A stretch of 64,000 nucleotides of DNA, taken from Rattus norvegicus (Eukaryota; Chordata; Mammalia; Rodentia; Muridae). Every line of letters begins with the position of its first letter. Positions within the stretch are counted from its first letter, which is position 1. The position numbers and the translations under genes are program-made. The DNA lies in NCBI RefSeq assembly GCF_036323735.1, contig NC_086034.1, positions 44,674,439 through 44,738,438 on the forward strand. The letters are read 5' to 3'. The notes beneath the pieces are model-generated. The model was not told the DNA's origin, did no database searches, and saw only the letters and a list, made by a program, of their open reading frames with translations. This document shows positions 34,112 through 47,144 of the stretch, piece after piece.

Positions 34112-34248
34112 ATTTTTTTTCTCTTTTTTCTTTTTTTGATTTTTCAGGACAGGGTTTCTCTGTGTATCCTGGTCTGTAGACCAGTCTGCCTGCCCATGCC
34201 TCTCAAGTGCTGGGATTAAAGGCATGCGCCACCACCGCTCTGCTTCTT
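34112..34248 (-). mobile_element. B1 SINE, reverse orientation, internally shortened
   Basis: A poly(T)-rich tail (34112-34145) is followed by caggacagggtttctctgtg, ctgtagaccagtctgcctg and ctcaagtgctgggattaaag, then gcatgcgccaccaccgc. This is a B1 in reverse. The part between the tgtatcctgg and ctgtagaccag words, and the segment with the usual cagaaatcc word, are shorter than in full-length B1. Confidence 0.92.
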
Positions 34249-34329
34249 CTATTTATATTACCTTGTAGTTTAGAACCCAGTTACTCTGTACAGACTCCCA
34301 GGAAGTACTTGAGTCCAGGTTTAAACTCT

Positions 34330-34990
34330 TCATTGTTTGAAATGTGTTTTATTTAACTTTACTGCAGAAAAGGAAGGGTTTCCCTTCCCCAGATCTTCCC
34401 AGATTCTCCCCACCTTCCATCTCCACTCCTTCCTCTCTTCAGATAACAAACAGGCAAATAAAAATATCAAATAATACAGAATTTTAAATAAAAGAGGAAA
34501 AACACAAGAAGTACACCGATCACAAACATATACTAAATAATAAACAAACAAACAAACAAACAAACCAGAAACTGTAATATATAATCAAAAGATCAGTAGG
34601 GTTACAAAAAACAATATCCCTTTTCTACCTGGTACTCCCAGTGGCCACATTGTCTCTGGATTCTAATAGGTAATTGTCACTCTCTCCCATCTTCCATACA
34701 AACTGTCCAATCTCACCCCAGCTTGCTGGGGCTCCTCCTCTGAGACTACCTCCTTCTCCTGGGGCTGCTGCTGAACATTGGTTTGGACCCAGCTTGCTCC
34801 CTTCTGGTGGACCCTCTCAGCTCTCGATTCTAGTCCATCCCCATTTCTCTTCCTCCCCTCCCCTCTCATACTCTCCTCTCCTCTTCTTCCCTCCCTGTTC
34901 TCCTTCTTTACCACGACTTTCCCTTTTGTCCTTTTTTATTTCTTTTCTTTCTGTGTGATTCTGGAGAGTAAGGAGAGGACTGCAGCTTGT
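34330..34990. other. Pyrimidine-rich unassigned block
   Basis: CT-rich sequence with tccc/tcctc clusters (34820-34925) and an (AAAC)n run at 34546-34564. Opposing open frames of 77-94 residues are low complexity. It could be a decayed antisense retroposon 3' end, but I cannot name it. Confidence 0.4.
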
Positions 34991-35960
34991 CATAGGCGGT
35001 ATTCTATCTACTACTGAGCCCTATATTTATTAAAAGAAAAATGTGCTTCACCGAAACTTGTGTAATAGGTTTAATTGTGACATTAAAGCCACAGAAAAAC
35101 ACTTCACTGTTTAAATGAAGTTGTTTTAATGTATGACACACAGCATTTGTGTGTCTCACATGCACTGGTGCTGGGGACAATTAGTCATGGTCAATGTGGA
35201 AGGATTGTTTTCAGCTTTTGTAATGTTTACAGTAATCTTCCCCACTGATGTCTTTGTACAATCTTTGACTTGGGCTCCATTCCACAGAGTTGCTTCTCTG
35301 CTTTTTTCTTTAGTATTTTCACTGTGTTTTATTGTGAAGTACTGTACAGAAGAGCCAATAACGCTGTCAATCTGTGCTTCTTCATTTTAAACTTCCACAT
35401 TCCCTTCATTATTACTAACAGTTCTTTTTACTGCTCCTGACTCCAGCTCAGTCCAGCAGCCATCTCTGCTCCCTGCTGTTCTAAGAAAGGCTATGCTGCT
35501 CATACAAATGTAAAGCACTTAAAACATCAACATTCACATTCCTGCAGCTTTTCCAAAAATATCCCCAGAAAATTACAAATAATCTAAGTGATTTTGAAGA
35601 ATATATGTGGAATGATAAACACACATCCTTATAAACAAGTTTTTGTTTTGTTTCCGTTGTAAGGGATCAGTGATAGCCCATGCCTGACAAAACGGCTTGG
35701 ACAAAGTAGTTTTTTATTGTTTGTGAATCCAACTTAAAGTGGGTTATCTAAATATTTAGAAAGCCACTGTTGGTATTCACTTGTTAATTTTAATAGATAT
35801 TAAAAATTTAAACATAAACAAATGAAGAAAAGTCGTTATGGCATTACAACATGATAAATCTAATGGAAATTTCAAAGACTGACAAAAGAACAGTAAGTAA
35901 ACCAGAATTTTTGTATGCATTTTGAGTTTAAATTTGAAATGAATGATGTTTACTTATCTA

Positions 35961-35962
<2 letters not shown>

Positions 35963-36002
<40 letters not shown>
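35963..36002. repeat. (GT)n microsatellite
   Basis: About 20 uninterrupted GT units. The following aggtcagagaacaaaacag resembles the flank of a decayed B3 SINE. Confidence 0.97.
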
Positions 36003-36007
<5 letters not shown>

Positions 36008-36490
36008 ATATAGAGGTCAGAGAACAAAACAGTTCCCTCCTATTACAGTATAAAGTGGAATCTACCTCTGGGAGGAGACATGCGGTTGTCTCTTCTCGTA
36101 AGAATCCATCCAGCTGGGCAGGTGAATCACTGATTAAGAGGCCATTTTTCAGGAAGGTAGGTATTTCTTAAGTGATATAATTGAGATAAGGGGCTAATTA
36201 TTCCCTTGATGAACTAATGTACCTTTCCTTTCCAGAATCCCTGCCTTCTATACAGTCGCTACAAGGTGTCATGCTGTTCTTTCGGATCTGCCCATCTTTC
36301 AGAGTAACTTTTTTTTCTGCATTTTTTCCAGTTTCTTTTGAGTGGTAGCCAAAGTATAAGTGTATCTTTTTTGGTATTCTGGCTCCCGAAATTTTTCTCT
36401 TAGCCTCTTTTAGCCTCGTAATTGCATATTCAACTTGGCCGAACTTCATGCCTAACTCAGATGTTGTGACTGTCTTTCTTCCTCTTAAGC

Positions 36491-36849
36491 TGCACCTGTG
36501 AATCTATAATAGATAATTATAGGAGGAACTTAGCCAAGCAGACCCAGCCACAACGCCAGTGCATTTCTGGTGATACATCCTCCCTAGGCTTACCTAGAAT
36601 CTGCTGGCATAGCTAGAGAACCCTGACACTGGATCAGGTGATGGAATGAACCACTGAGAAACAGACATTGCCGCAGCTGGCTTCTTGAGAGCCAATGAGA
36701 TGCTGGGAGGGGGGTTGGTATAAAGGTTTGCCTAGTTCCTGCAATAAAAGGGTATGCTTTTGCCACTTGCCTGACTTCCAGCATCTGTGTCATTGACTCT
36801 GCTCCTTTTTATCCCTACCCCAAAGGTCTTGGTCAGGGTCTCAAGCACC
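36491..36849 (+). mobile_element. Solo LTR (class II ERV-like) with 6-bp TSD
   Basis: The 347-bp unit 36497-36843 begins TGTGAATC, ends GGGTCTCA, and is flanked by tgcacc (36491-36496) and agcacc (36844-36849), matching at 5 of 6 bases; 6-bp TSDs are typical of class II ERVs. It contains a TATA-like tataaa at 36719-36724 and AATAAA at 36743-36748 in the proper order for U3-R-U5, plus gccaatgaga upstream as a CCAAT-type box. No internal proviral sequence or second LTR is attached, so it is a solo LTR formed by recombination. Confidence 0.75.
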
Positions 36850-37004
36850 CTCTCTGTGATCTGTGAATTTCAGAAGAAAATTTCACTGGCTTTCGGTGGA
36901 TTTAAAGTGGCCAACAAGTTTCCCTAGACCCTGGCTCCCCAGACAGAGACTCTCATTCTCAAAGATACTCCAATATTCCCATATTATTTCTATCAAATGT
37001 ATCC

Positions 37005-37072
37005 TTGGGATCAATCTGAGGTATCTTGCTTTGTGGCAAGTATCTTTACCTGCTGAACAATCTTTCCAGTAC
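37005..37072 (-). repeat. B3/B2-like SINE fragment
   Basis: gggatcaatctgaggtatct, ggcaagtatctttacctgct and gaacaatctttccag correspond to the reverse complement of the tRNA-related head of a B3/B2 SINE. Only this head portion is recognisable. Confidence 0.45.
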
Positions 37073-37129
37073 AGCTTACTTATTTCATTGATGAAGAACA
37101 GAATGGATTTGTAGTCAGTTTCTATGTTA

Positions 37130-39515
37130 ACTTGAACTGTTTTATTGATAGTGTTCTTTCATTTATACAAAAGCACAGAGGTGGGAAGGGGCAACAGCAG
37201 TATGCCCAACTGGGGACCCAGAAAGCTGACAAAGGAAGAATGGCTTCTCTCAACCTCATTTGGTAAAATAAGACTGTGGTTTTGAATGTTTATTTGGCTT
37301 TCTTAATGCAGACAACAATGCACTAAAATAGTGTTTGACATTTGAATTGCCTCATCCAAAAATCTTGCTTTCTTTTCACTTGTGTTTCTGTTCTAATACT
37401 ACATTACATAAACAAAGAACAGTCAATTGAATATTTTTGTGACATGGTCTCATATCTATAAGCTTTGGCTACAGAATTAGTGTAATTACCTGCCTTTAAC
37501 TTGACTTGAGTTTGAATCCATAGCATTCACTGGGGAAAAAGAAGCAGACCTAAGAATGTTCCTATATCATGAGGGAGAGGTTGTCTTGAGAGCTTAAAGG
37601 CCATCCAGCATAACAATGAGAAGCATAATTAGATCATTAGCAATAGATGAAGTGACATAGATGAATATAACAAGTGCCTCATGACCTTGCCATGAGCTTG
37701 TATGGGAATGTCCACACACACATTCATATGCACCACATACATATAAAAATAAATTGATAAGCCAATACACAAATTTATGTAAAATGTATTTCATGAAATT
37801 TAGTTTGCTAAAATATGTTAGTTTGCTAACATATATATGGCTGCAGCTATGCTGCATGCTTCTAAAATTGAAAAACACTAAATAGTTTTAACAGTTCAAA
37901 TAATATTTTTGTGATATTTCATTTGTCTGTCCTGCAGATGTAATACAATTGAATGTAGGAAAACCAGAGATAAAAAGTTTCCATAGGCATCACAATAAAT
38001 ACAACAAAGAAGCCAAGAGCACAGGAAAACTGGAACCTGAATCCACAAGTCCCTGACCTGGGGCTATATGTAAGAAGTCCATTTCCACATGCCACAAAAC
38101 CCAGGGACTAGGTAATAACGCGGAGCCCTCTCCCAGCACAAAGACACCTTCAACTGTCTGGAGTACCTTTCTCTTTCTCAATTAGTCTCCGCTCTTTCCA
38201 GTCTACAGTACAGTGTACTGGTGTGCCTATTCAAATCATTTGTTCTTGAACTTAGAAAGCTCAGTGGGTTCCTTCTGGACGCTAATCCATGCCTACAACT
38301 ACAGAACTATATGTTGCAGAATGTCTCTGCGTTGTCAGAAATAACACATTGGATGTACTCATCTAGTTATCTTGATCAGGAAGCTATAATTAATAAATTA
38401 TACCTTCTAATGTTATGGATTTTAGAATGTATTTTACAGCATTTTATGATATATAATTTATCAGTCCTTAAGCTTACTTCAACTTTAAAAAAATTAAAGA
38501 GTAAAAATATAAAGTAATATAAAAGTAAAAAGTCCTAAAAACTGAACAATTCTAAAGAAACTTTTAGTGTTAGCACTCAAAACAAAGAAATCATTATTGT
38601 ATGTATTTTATACATTGTATGCTTACCATTCTAATATCTAACAAAATAAGGTTAGACTTAAGCATTAAAGTAATAGTCTCTGAAAGTTCTTAGAGACTTA
38701 GAAAAATTGCATTTATTTTATAAGTTGTAGTTCTCAAACATAACTGACCATCTATTTGTCTAAAAAGTCACAGAGCAGCAGTCTTCCTTGTGCCTTGTTA
38801 ACTTCAACTGTACCCTCCTGCATTTAAGACAGATTATTCTTTCCTCCTTGGTGTCAAAACAGTTATTTTTTCTTCACTATCAATAATATTACTTAAATTT
38901 GAAGTACAACTTTAATTTAGTAATATAATTTTAAATTGCCAGGTTTAATAAACTTGGACAAAACATAATTCCTAAGAATATAACTCAACTCTAAGGAAAT
39001 TTTCTAGATATAGTATAATACCAAGTGGTTTAATCATATTATGCTCTTTGGATTTTTGCTTAGATATTTGTCAATTTAACATAGTTAATATTTGGGCAAA
39101 AAGTAGCACCCATCCAATATTTAATGACAAAATATCAAAATTGAAACGGATTTGATGCATACTTTTTTCTGTCACTAATTCACCATATGCTACTAGAATT
39201 TTGATTCCTCTAAAGAATTTAAAGGACAGTAAAGGTCATTAATAATTTTATGGATGACAAGTCTCTTGATTCCAAACATCTAACTAAAATAATCTAGAAG
39301 AATCTATCAAAAAGTATCCTCTCAAGGACAAAATTATAGCCATAATTTTTTTTAAAGAAGAGTTACTATACATTTATTCTACATCTTTTAGACATCTATT
39401 GACTCAAAGAAACTATGCATGCTCATTTAAGGACCAGACTCAAGTATGAATCATATTTGTGAAATGATTGAAATACTTCTATGATCATGCTTCTTTTTCT
39501 TATTTCTTTAATGTT
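37130..39515. other. Unassigned sequence
   Basis: AT-rich with scattered low-quality SINE-like words (e.g. 37695-37755, cacacacattcatatgcacc then acatataaaaataaat, like a SINE tail). No supported gene. Confidence 0.45.
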
Positions 39516-39524
39516 TTCAGATTG

Positions 39525-39870
39525 AGATATTGTGATAGGCCAAATAATGTCTCATCCCAGAGATGTCTACATCTCAATTCCAAAATCTCTTAAACCTATA
39601 AAAGTCTTACCTCACATGTCCCAGTGCATGATGGTCAAAGAGAAGAAACTCATTTACTTCATTATGCTGAAAATCAGAGAGACACAGTCAGGACAGGACC
39701 AAAATCTAAATAACTCCTTTCAAAGCCTGACCCCATGACATAGCTCTCTAATAACCATGCCATCCCCTAATGCCTCTACTTCCTAATGCCACCATGAATC
39801 ATGAAGAGTGGAAGTTGACTACCAAAAACAGAACCATTTAGTGCCCAAAATTATAGCTGATTAACAAATG
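39525..39870. repeat. Possible ancient interspersed repeat
   Basis: ggccaaataatgtctcatcc, cagagatgtctacatctcaa, aacctataaaagtcttacct and a later cctctacttcctaatgccac loosely resemble an old mammalian repeat whose consensus has 'agatgtccacatcctaatcc'. Low confidence. Confidence 0.25.
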
Positions 39871-40196
39871 TGGCTTCATTCTGGAAACAGTTAACAAATC
39901 TCCCCACACTTGGTATATTCAGCTTTTAATCTGGTGTGAGTATAGGAAGGAGAAAGATCTCCCGATAGTCTCCAGCATTTGAACACTCCATAGTGAGTGG
40001 GGCACTGTTTAGGGAGATATGTGATGGACACTGGTACTTCTGGAAACAAGCTAAAGTAAATTCTTTTTGTAGTGGGTTCTAGCAATAATATGGTATAAAA
40101 ATTGTCAACGTTCTGATAATTACAAACACAGTTCAACCCTAAACAATCTCAGGAAACATCCTTTAAAGGGAAACTAAAAAGACACTGAGAAACTGT

Positions 40197-40470
40197 AAAA
40201 GCTGGAATGTGGAGAGGAGTGTTGTAAAATGCTGTGTTCTGCACGTGACATGGCTACAACAATCCCCGTGTCTCGGTACATACATTTATCCGCAGAGGAG
40301 CAAGTTAGCCCAAATCCTAGTATAGATGGAGAGACCATTTCTAGATGTCACTCCACATGGGAGTTTATTGAGGGGAAACATGAATGGAATTGGATGAGAA
40401 AATGGGTGAAGATGTGGCCATACTTCATTGTATACATATATAAAATTCTCAAAAATAAAGAAAAAAGGTA
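40197..40470 (+). mobile_element. Rodent L1 3' UTR terminus
   Basis: Landmarks are gtgttctgcacgtgacatgg, aaatgggtgaagatgtggcc, and the characteristic end cattgtatacatatataaaattctcaaaa with aataaag. It matches an older rodent L1 3' UTR, internally shortened. The 80-codon open frame within is not a gene. Confidence 0.6.
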
Positions 40471-40509
40471 AAATCTTTTCTTAGAACATACGTGTGTACA
40501 TCTGTCTCC

Positions 40510-40512
<3 letters not shown>

Positions 40513-40560
<48 letters not shown>
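40513..40560. repeat. (GT)n microsatellite
   Basis: About 24 uninterrupted GT units. Confidence 0.98.
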
Positions 40561-40564
<4 letters not shown>

Positions 40565-40872
40565 ATGTGTATGGGGACCTGCCTCAGTCTATTAGATGTC
40601 TCAGTATTTGGGAAAAGTCTAATGGAGGGAGATTGATGGTTTGTAGGTGTTGTAAACTAATAAAAATTATATAATGTAATGACAGAAGTAATAAGTCTGG
40701 TGGTAGAGCATGGTCTGAGTGTATTTTTCTGACATTACATTGTATAGAAGTCTGAAAGGCCTTTAAGAGAACTCTGTCTCCTGGCTCTAGAGAGAACAAA
40801 TGGTAAGCCTGGAAGTGAGAGAAGTTTTCAATGATGGAGCCAGAGCACAATCGAAGCAGAAGAAATGACCAA

Positions 40873-40994
40873 TGACACATTTCTTTTTTTTTTTTTTTTT
40901 TTTTTTTCGGAGCTGGGGACCGAACCCAGGGCCTTGCGCTTCCTAGGCAAGCGCTCTACCACTGAGCTAAATCCCCAACCCCTGACACATTTCT
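40873..40994 (-). mobile_element. ID SINE (rat type) with 12-bp TSD
   Basis: The ID body on the minus strand occupies 40908-40982 and is close to the rat consensus (plus-strand words ggagctggggaccgaaccca, ggcaagcgctctaccactga). A 24-nt poly(T) precedes it (40884-40907). The TSD tgacacatttct is perfect at 40873-40884 and 40983-40994. The pure tail and perfect TSD suggest this is the youngest SINE in the window. Confidence 0.97.
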
Positions 40995-40999
40995 AAGGC

Positions 41000-41780
41000 C
41001 TATGTTGTTTGCATCTCTGTCTCCCATTCAAGGCCAATGTGTAGTGGGCAAGTCTGCTGTCGTCAAAAGGGGTGCTTGGCTCACACTCTAACTTTACACT
41101 GGCACAGACTTTTCCTTAACCACAGAAAAGTGAATGAAACAAGATCTTGTTCACTCTAGGTCACTATGTTTCTTTTTTTGACAGATGGTCATATCTTTGA
41201 GCCTATTACCCACTACATTCCAGAATTTTGTCCCAAATAAATGTCACTTCTATTTTCTATGCTGCCATGTGTGGATTTTTTTTGTCATGCCACATCGCCT
41301 CTCATAGCTAAAGCTGTCAGTTTATTACGTGTCTAAGTCAACATGTGCTATATATTAAGCACAAGGCAGAAGATAGTTACTTTCTAGCAAACATGGCCAT
41401 GTGGGATTAACTGGTAATGTGGTTGGTAATTAATTTTGTCAAATGGAAATCTACAAGAAGTAGGAAAGTTACGTGATCAATGAGATTTTGTTTGCCATTT
41501 TGTGAAACTAAGAATGTGTCTAAATTCCAGCCAATGTCTCTACAGTTGCAGTAATTGAATTTCAGTTTAAATACCCAATTAAACTGACATTAATTTATAT
41601 TGGCTCTAGAATTCACCTTACGTTATTTTTATAATATTATAGTATGTCATTTGAGATGCAAGTAAAGCAAGCAAATGAGCTACTTAGTAGAAATGAACCA
41701 TTTATTGATTTTATGAAATAATTGAGCAAATTTTTCACATTTGAATTTAAAAATTTGAGGCTAAGTTACTGTTGTTATTT
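41000..41780. other. Unassigned sequence
   Basis: No open frame or repeat family recognised. Confidence 0.45.
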
Positions 41781-41781
41781 C

Positions 41782-41782
<1 letters not shown>

Positions 41783-41817
<35 letters not shown>
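41783..41817. repeat. (GT)n microsatellite
   Basis: About 17 GT units, next to a SINE-like relic. Confidence 0.97.
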
Positions 41818-41818
<1 letters not shown>

Positions 41819-42110
41819 GCCATGCACACACTTGTGTTTTAGGATGTGTGCAAGTGTGTGGATGTAGGTATGGAGACCAGAAGTCTACCTCGGATGCCAT
41901 CGCTCAGGAGTCATCTACCTTGTTTTTGAGATAAGATTTATCACTGGGACTGGGAACTCACTGACTTGGCCAAATTCTCTGTACCATGAGTCCCAGGGAT
42001 TCTCCTATAGCTGTCTCACCAGCATTTGGATTACAAACATCTACCAGTATGCCTAGTGTTTTAAAACCTTAGTGCCTGGGATCAAACTCATATACTCATG
42101 CTTCTATGTT
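41818..42110 (-). repeat. Old B3/B4-type SINE relic
   Basis: ggatgtaggtatggagacca, ctcaggagtcatctaccttg, gagtcccagggattctccta, ggattacaaacatctacc and ctgggatcaaactcatatac are decayed SINE words of the kind seen in reverse B3/B4 composites. Confidence 0.4.
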
Positions 42111-42119
42111 ACCCAATGA

Positions 42120-43960
42120 ACTTATATGATGGATTCTTCCTTAAGTCTAAAAGTAATAAATGAGTCAGAAAGTGAAGCAAGACATATATCTGTCCATTGT
42201 GCAGTAATGACACCTAGTTCCTTCCTGGGATTCAGAAACATATTTAGATTGATTTTGGTACTACATGAAGTTAGCTTAGCTTATTTTCGTAAGGGAGAAG
42301 TAATTGCTTTGTCTAACACTTTCTCCAAAATCTGAGTTAGAGATCAGTTGCATTGGTGAATATGTATTTAAATATTAAATAGTTTTAATATTTACTCAGA
42401 CATAAACTATCTAAGCAAATCATAAGACTCAAATATTAAATAAAATATTCTTTATTTAACCAAGATTTTTCACATACATCCTCTGACTTCCATGAGTCTG
42501 TCTTACTGTATAAATATGTGGCATCCCATTCAACCCTTTCAATATGTTTAAACCTTAAGAATTTTTGCCACCTGGAGATCTGTAGCCCCCTGCCAGTGTT
42601 GGCATAGTGATAGCAAAATGATTTGAAATGCAGACAAAGGCTGATAGCACAAACCACTAGTCTGAGTGACTGTAGGAAAACAAGTGAGAGGCACATGGCA
42701 AACAAGTCTACTACTGTGCTTTTAGGTCATGAGCAAATCCTTCATTGTTAGCTGAATGCTTCCTGAGGCAGGCTGCCCTCTGGAGAGTGTCAAGCACAGC
42801 TGAAATAAAGGGGTCCAAATATCAATATGAACCACGGATGGCACTGAAGTTGATAGCAGCAGGCAGACTCCACTTTACAACCTGGCTCCAAAGTAAAAGG
42901 AACAAAGTTTCTAAAGATTTCCAGACTATTTTGTTTGCAAATCCTACTCTTTGTAGGTACCATGTTAGAAAAGGATTTCATGTGGAAATAAAGATTTGTG
43001 TAGAACAGATTCACTTTATAATGAGTTAGGAGTATCCAAAGCAGCTGATGTTTCAGAAAGGGTCTACTCATATTAGCCTTCAGGGAGTTCAACTTGCTTC
43101 AAAGAACAGCCCAATTGTTTCTGCATTTACACTTTAGTGTGTAGGTTCATTGTGTCCAAGTCTTAACTCCAATAGACATCAGTTCTATTGGTCAAAGGCA
43201 ACTTCCTGCCCATATCAGTAGACAAAACAATTCATGGTAAAGGTGCTGAGTTCACATTACAATTTCTCCAAAGCATCAGACTCCCATTTCTTTTCTCCTA
43301 CAAATAGAATGGAGATATAGCAAGCCTTTGAAGTCTTTATTGAAGTTGATGGATAACTTTTTTCTGGAGCCCCGATTCTTTAGATATTCTCTTCCCATCC
43401 TATATTTTCATTAACCAGCTCTTCTTTTGTAGGAATTATTTGAGCTATTCCATTTCCCAGAGTTCCTTGGAATTCTTACACTATTAAGCATATGCATGTT
43501 TGATTTAACATGTAAGACTCACTGGGTTCTCAAAGATGCACTTAGTTTTTAAATTTTTATACACCTGCTTGTCAAATATTGAATCAAAGAGATATAGATT
43601 TTTAAAAATCAATTGCTTTTACAATTTAATACCTGCATAGTGTAATACTGATTTATAGATCAACCTGTTCTGAATTTCTGGCAAGGATTTCTGTGTTTTC
43701 AAGTGGTAGCTTTGGTGTTGCCTTCTATTACAATTATTTCATATACTTTCCCTTATTCTTTTAGGAAAATGATAATTTATTAGGCACAAATCACTTTATA
43801 TAGTGTGCAAAATTAATAGACTTAATAACTATTAAAATAATATTAATAATAATTAATAATATTATTATGTTCAAGAGCTTAGATGTAAATATATCACTAT
43901 TTGATATATTTTTGTAAAACACTTATCTTACCGTTTGGGGAGCAGAACATACAAACGTTC
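42120..43960. other. Unassigned sequence
   Basis: Open frames of 89-100 residues at 42436-43092 on both strands overlap and show no recognised motif. An AT-only patch lies at 43820-43870 (taataat units). Confidence 0.45.
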
Positions 43961-43963
43961 ATT

Positions 43964-43985
43964 CACACAGACACACACACACTAA

Positions 43986-44030
<45 letters not shown>

Positions 44031-44032
44031 AC
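43964..44032. repeat. (CA)n microsatellite
   Basis: Interrupted CA run; the pure part is 43989-44024. Confidence 0.95.
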
Positions 44033-44349
44033 TGAGTCCTATTATTGTGATAGAACATTGAGAAATCAAAACAAAGGAGATAAATGCTTAAATGCTATAT
44101 TTTTTTCACATGGGATCTGGGAGAAAGATTTAGGCTAATTATCATCCAACTACTTTATGTTTCTATATAAGTAAACAACCTCAAAATTAGAAAAGAGAGT
44201 GAAATAAAACTTAAATTTAGCCAATCATTAACTATCAATTATGGGTTTTCCAATATATCATATCCATACAAGACAAATAATATCTAAGCAATGTTCACAT
44301 TTTGTATCTATGTTCTTAGATTGAAATGCTACTTGTCTAAGTCAGCACA

Positions 44350-44620
44350 CCACAGGGATGCTTGCACCCCTATGTTCATTACCATAGTATTCAGAATCCA
44401 AGTTATGAGGCCAAAGTAGATGCTTATCAATGGATGAATGAAAAATGAAACATAGTACACAAACACAATAGCATTTAACTTAGCTATAAAGAAGAATTAA
44501 ATTATGTCATTTGCAGGACAATGTTTGCACCTGGAGATTATACATTTAAACAAAATTAAGCAGAGTTACAAAAAAAATATCACATGCTTTCCTTCACATA
44601 TAAAACTTAAATTTGAAGAC
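44350..44620 (+). mobile_element. Ancient L1 ORF2 3'-end fragment
   Basis: cacccctatgttcattacca, gcttatcaatggatgaatga, gaattaaattatgtcatttg and ggacaatgtttgcacctgga are mutated forms of the conserved C-terminal ORF2 coding words. The fragment is much more diverged than the other L1 pieces. 3' UTR-like sequence (tctcatgtggaagctag at 44870) may extend it to about 45.0 kb. Confidence 0.65.
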
Positions 44621-44652
44621 ACATAGTGAAATACATATCCACATATAACCAA

Positions 44653-44690
<38 letters not shown>

Positions 44691-44700
44691 GTATATATAT
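44653..44700. repeat. (CT)n(AT)n compound microsatellite
   Basis: A CT run passes directly into TA repeats, with gtatatatat at the end. Confidence 0.95.
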
Positions 44701-45514
44701 CTCCATATCATGTGTATCCATATCATGTATATCCATGTCATATATACTCATATATAACTATATGATATGAAATTAAAGAGGGAATATGTAGAAGTTTAGA
44801 GTCGAAAGTAGGAAGAAGATATAGAAGTTTGTGAGAAGAAATGCAAAGGACAAATATTGAAAGTTTTCTCTCATGTGGAAGCTAGAATGAAATGGAAGTA
44901 GACTACTAAGAAGGGGAGAAAAGACCTTGAGGGTTATGAGATGATGTGGTAATATTGAGGAAAGTACAATAATATATAAGAGAAAAGTGCCAAAATGACG
45001 CAAATGACTAGAAAATAAAATGGAAGATTTTGAAAAGCCTGTTGCTCATACTGTTAAAAGTTTTCATCTAAACTATCATTTCATTATATGCTAGTATTGC
45101 TATGGACAGGCAAACATCTTCATATACTCTAGGCCATCTAGAACTAAACTCATACAAAAGACCAAGAAGGGGAAGTTAAAAGAGCCTAATAAACATATCA
45201 AGAGAGACAAGGAGAACGAACAGCCATGTGAAAGAAGAATAGGGTTCATGGAAAGGAGGGAGGTACAAAGTAAAAACCATTGCCTTAAGTCAACATTGTA
45301 AATAAGTTGTAGACTATGTATATCAAAGAACGAATAGGGCATCATTTAGGAAAGCATCCTGAGAAAACAATTTTAAAAAATAGAACATAAGGGAAAAGTT
45401 AAGAGAGCTGAAGTAGAAATACTGAGATGTCCCCAGGTCAACACTCATCCAAAGCTCAAGGAAACAGTTCTGCTAATCCGTCTTCAGTTTCAGATAATAT
45501 GGGCTCTTAATATA

Positions 45515-47140
45515 AACTAATAGAAGAAAAAATGGGGAAGACTCTTGAGCACATCGGCACTGGAGGAAATTTTCTGAACAAAACACCAATGGCTTATGCT
45601 CTAAGATCAAGAATTGACAAATGGGACCTCATAAAACTGCAAAGCTTCTGTAAGGCAAAGGACACAGTTATAGGACAAAATGGCAGCCAAAAGATTGGGA
45701 AAAGATCTTTACCAATCCTACATCCAATAGAGTGCTAATATCCAATATATACAAAGAACTCAAGAAGTTAGACTCCCGAGACTCAAATAACACTATTAAA
45801 AATAGAGCACAGAGCTAAACAAAGAATTCTCAGCTGAGGGATATCGAATGGTTAAGAAGTACCTAAAGAAATGTTCAACATCCTTAGTCATCAAGGAAAC
45901 ACAAATCAAAACCACCTTGAGATTCTACCTCATACCAGTCAGAAAGACTAAGATCAAAAACTCAGGTGACAACAGATTCTGGAAAGAATGTGGAGAAAGA
46001 GGAACATTCCTCCATTGTTGGGGAGATTGCAAGCTGGTACAACCACTCTGGTGGTTCCTTAGAAAATTGGACATTGCACTACCTGAGAACCCAGATATAC
46101 CACTCCTGGGCATATGCCCAAATGATGCTCTACCATACAACAAAGACACACACACTTCACTATGTTCATAACAGCCTTATTTCTAATAGCCAGAGGCTAG
46201 AAAGAACCCAGATGCCCTTTCACAGAGGGATGGATTAAAAAAATGTGGTACATTTATACAACGGAGTACTACTCAGCTGTCAAAAACAATAACTTCATGA
46301 AATTCATAGGAAAATGGATGGAACTAGAAAATATCATCTTGAGTGAGTAACCCAATCACACACACACAAAAAAAACCAAAAAACCACATGGTATGCACTC
46401 AAATAAGTGGATATTAGCCCAAAAGCTCTAATTACCCGAAACAATTCATAGACTACATGAAGTTCAAAAAGAAGGACGACCAAAGTGAGGATGCCTAAGT
46501 CCTTATTAAAGGGGGGAACAAAAATATTCATAAGAGGAGAAATGGAGACAAAGTGTGGAATAGATACTGAAGAAATGACCATTCAGAGCCTGCCCCACCT
46601 GGGGATCTAGCCCATATATGTACAGCAACCAAAACCAGACAATATTGATGAAACCAAGAAGTGCATGCTGACAGGAGCCTGATATAGCTGTCTCCTTAGA
46701 AGCTCTGCCAGAGCATGACAAATATAGAGGCGAATGCTAGCAGTTAACCATTGAACTGAGAATAGGGTCTCCATTGGAGGGGATAAAGAAAGGATTGAAG
46801 TAGCTGAAGGGGTTTGCAACCCCAAAAGAACGATAATACCAACCAACCAGAGCTCCAAGGGACTTAACCATTATTCAAAGACTACTCATGGACAGACCCA
46901 TGGCTCCATCTGCATATGTAGCAGAGTCTGGCCTTGTTGGGCACCAATGGGAGGAGAAGCCCTTGGTCCTGCCAAGGCTGTACCCTTGTGTAGGGAAACG
47001 TTAGGATGGGGAGGCAGGAAGGAGGGATTGATAGGGAGGGGTAGGGGATTAGGGGACAGTATAGGGGACTTATGGACAGGGAACAGGGAAAGGGAATAAC
47101 ATTAGAAATGTAAATAGAAAATATCCAGTTAAAGAAAAAA
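45515..47140 (+). mobile_element. 5'-truncated L1: ORF2 C-terminus and 3' UTR
   Basis: Starts aactaatagaagaaaaaatg, matching position ~30507 of the young L1 (ORF2 codon ~975), and runs colinearly through the cysteine-rich region (aatgtggagaaagaggaaca at ~45988) to the 3' UTR and its end (aacattagaaatgtaaatag) near 47120. Frames are broken. A short CA plus A-rich expansion sits at 46357-46384. Open frames of 68-129 residues here are L1 pieces or antisense shadows. Confidence 0.9.
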
Positions 47141-47144
47141 AGAC

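Noticed and set aside
36198..36449. Lysine-rich 83-codon minus-strand open frame next to the solo LTR
   Set aside because: No family motif recognised, no splice or operon-like context, and no sign of a longer gene. Possible but unsupported.
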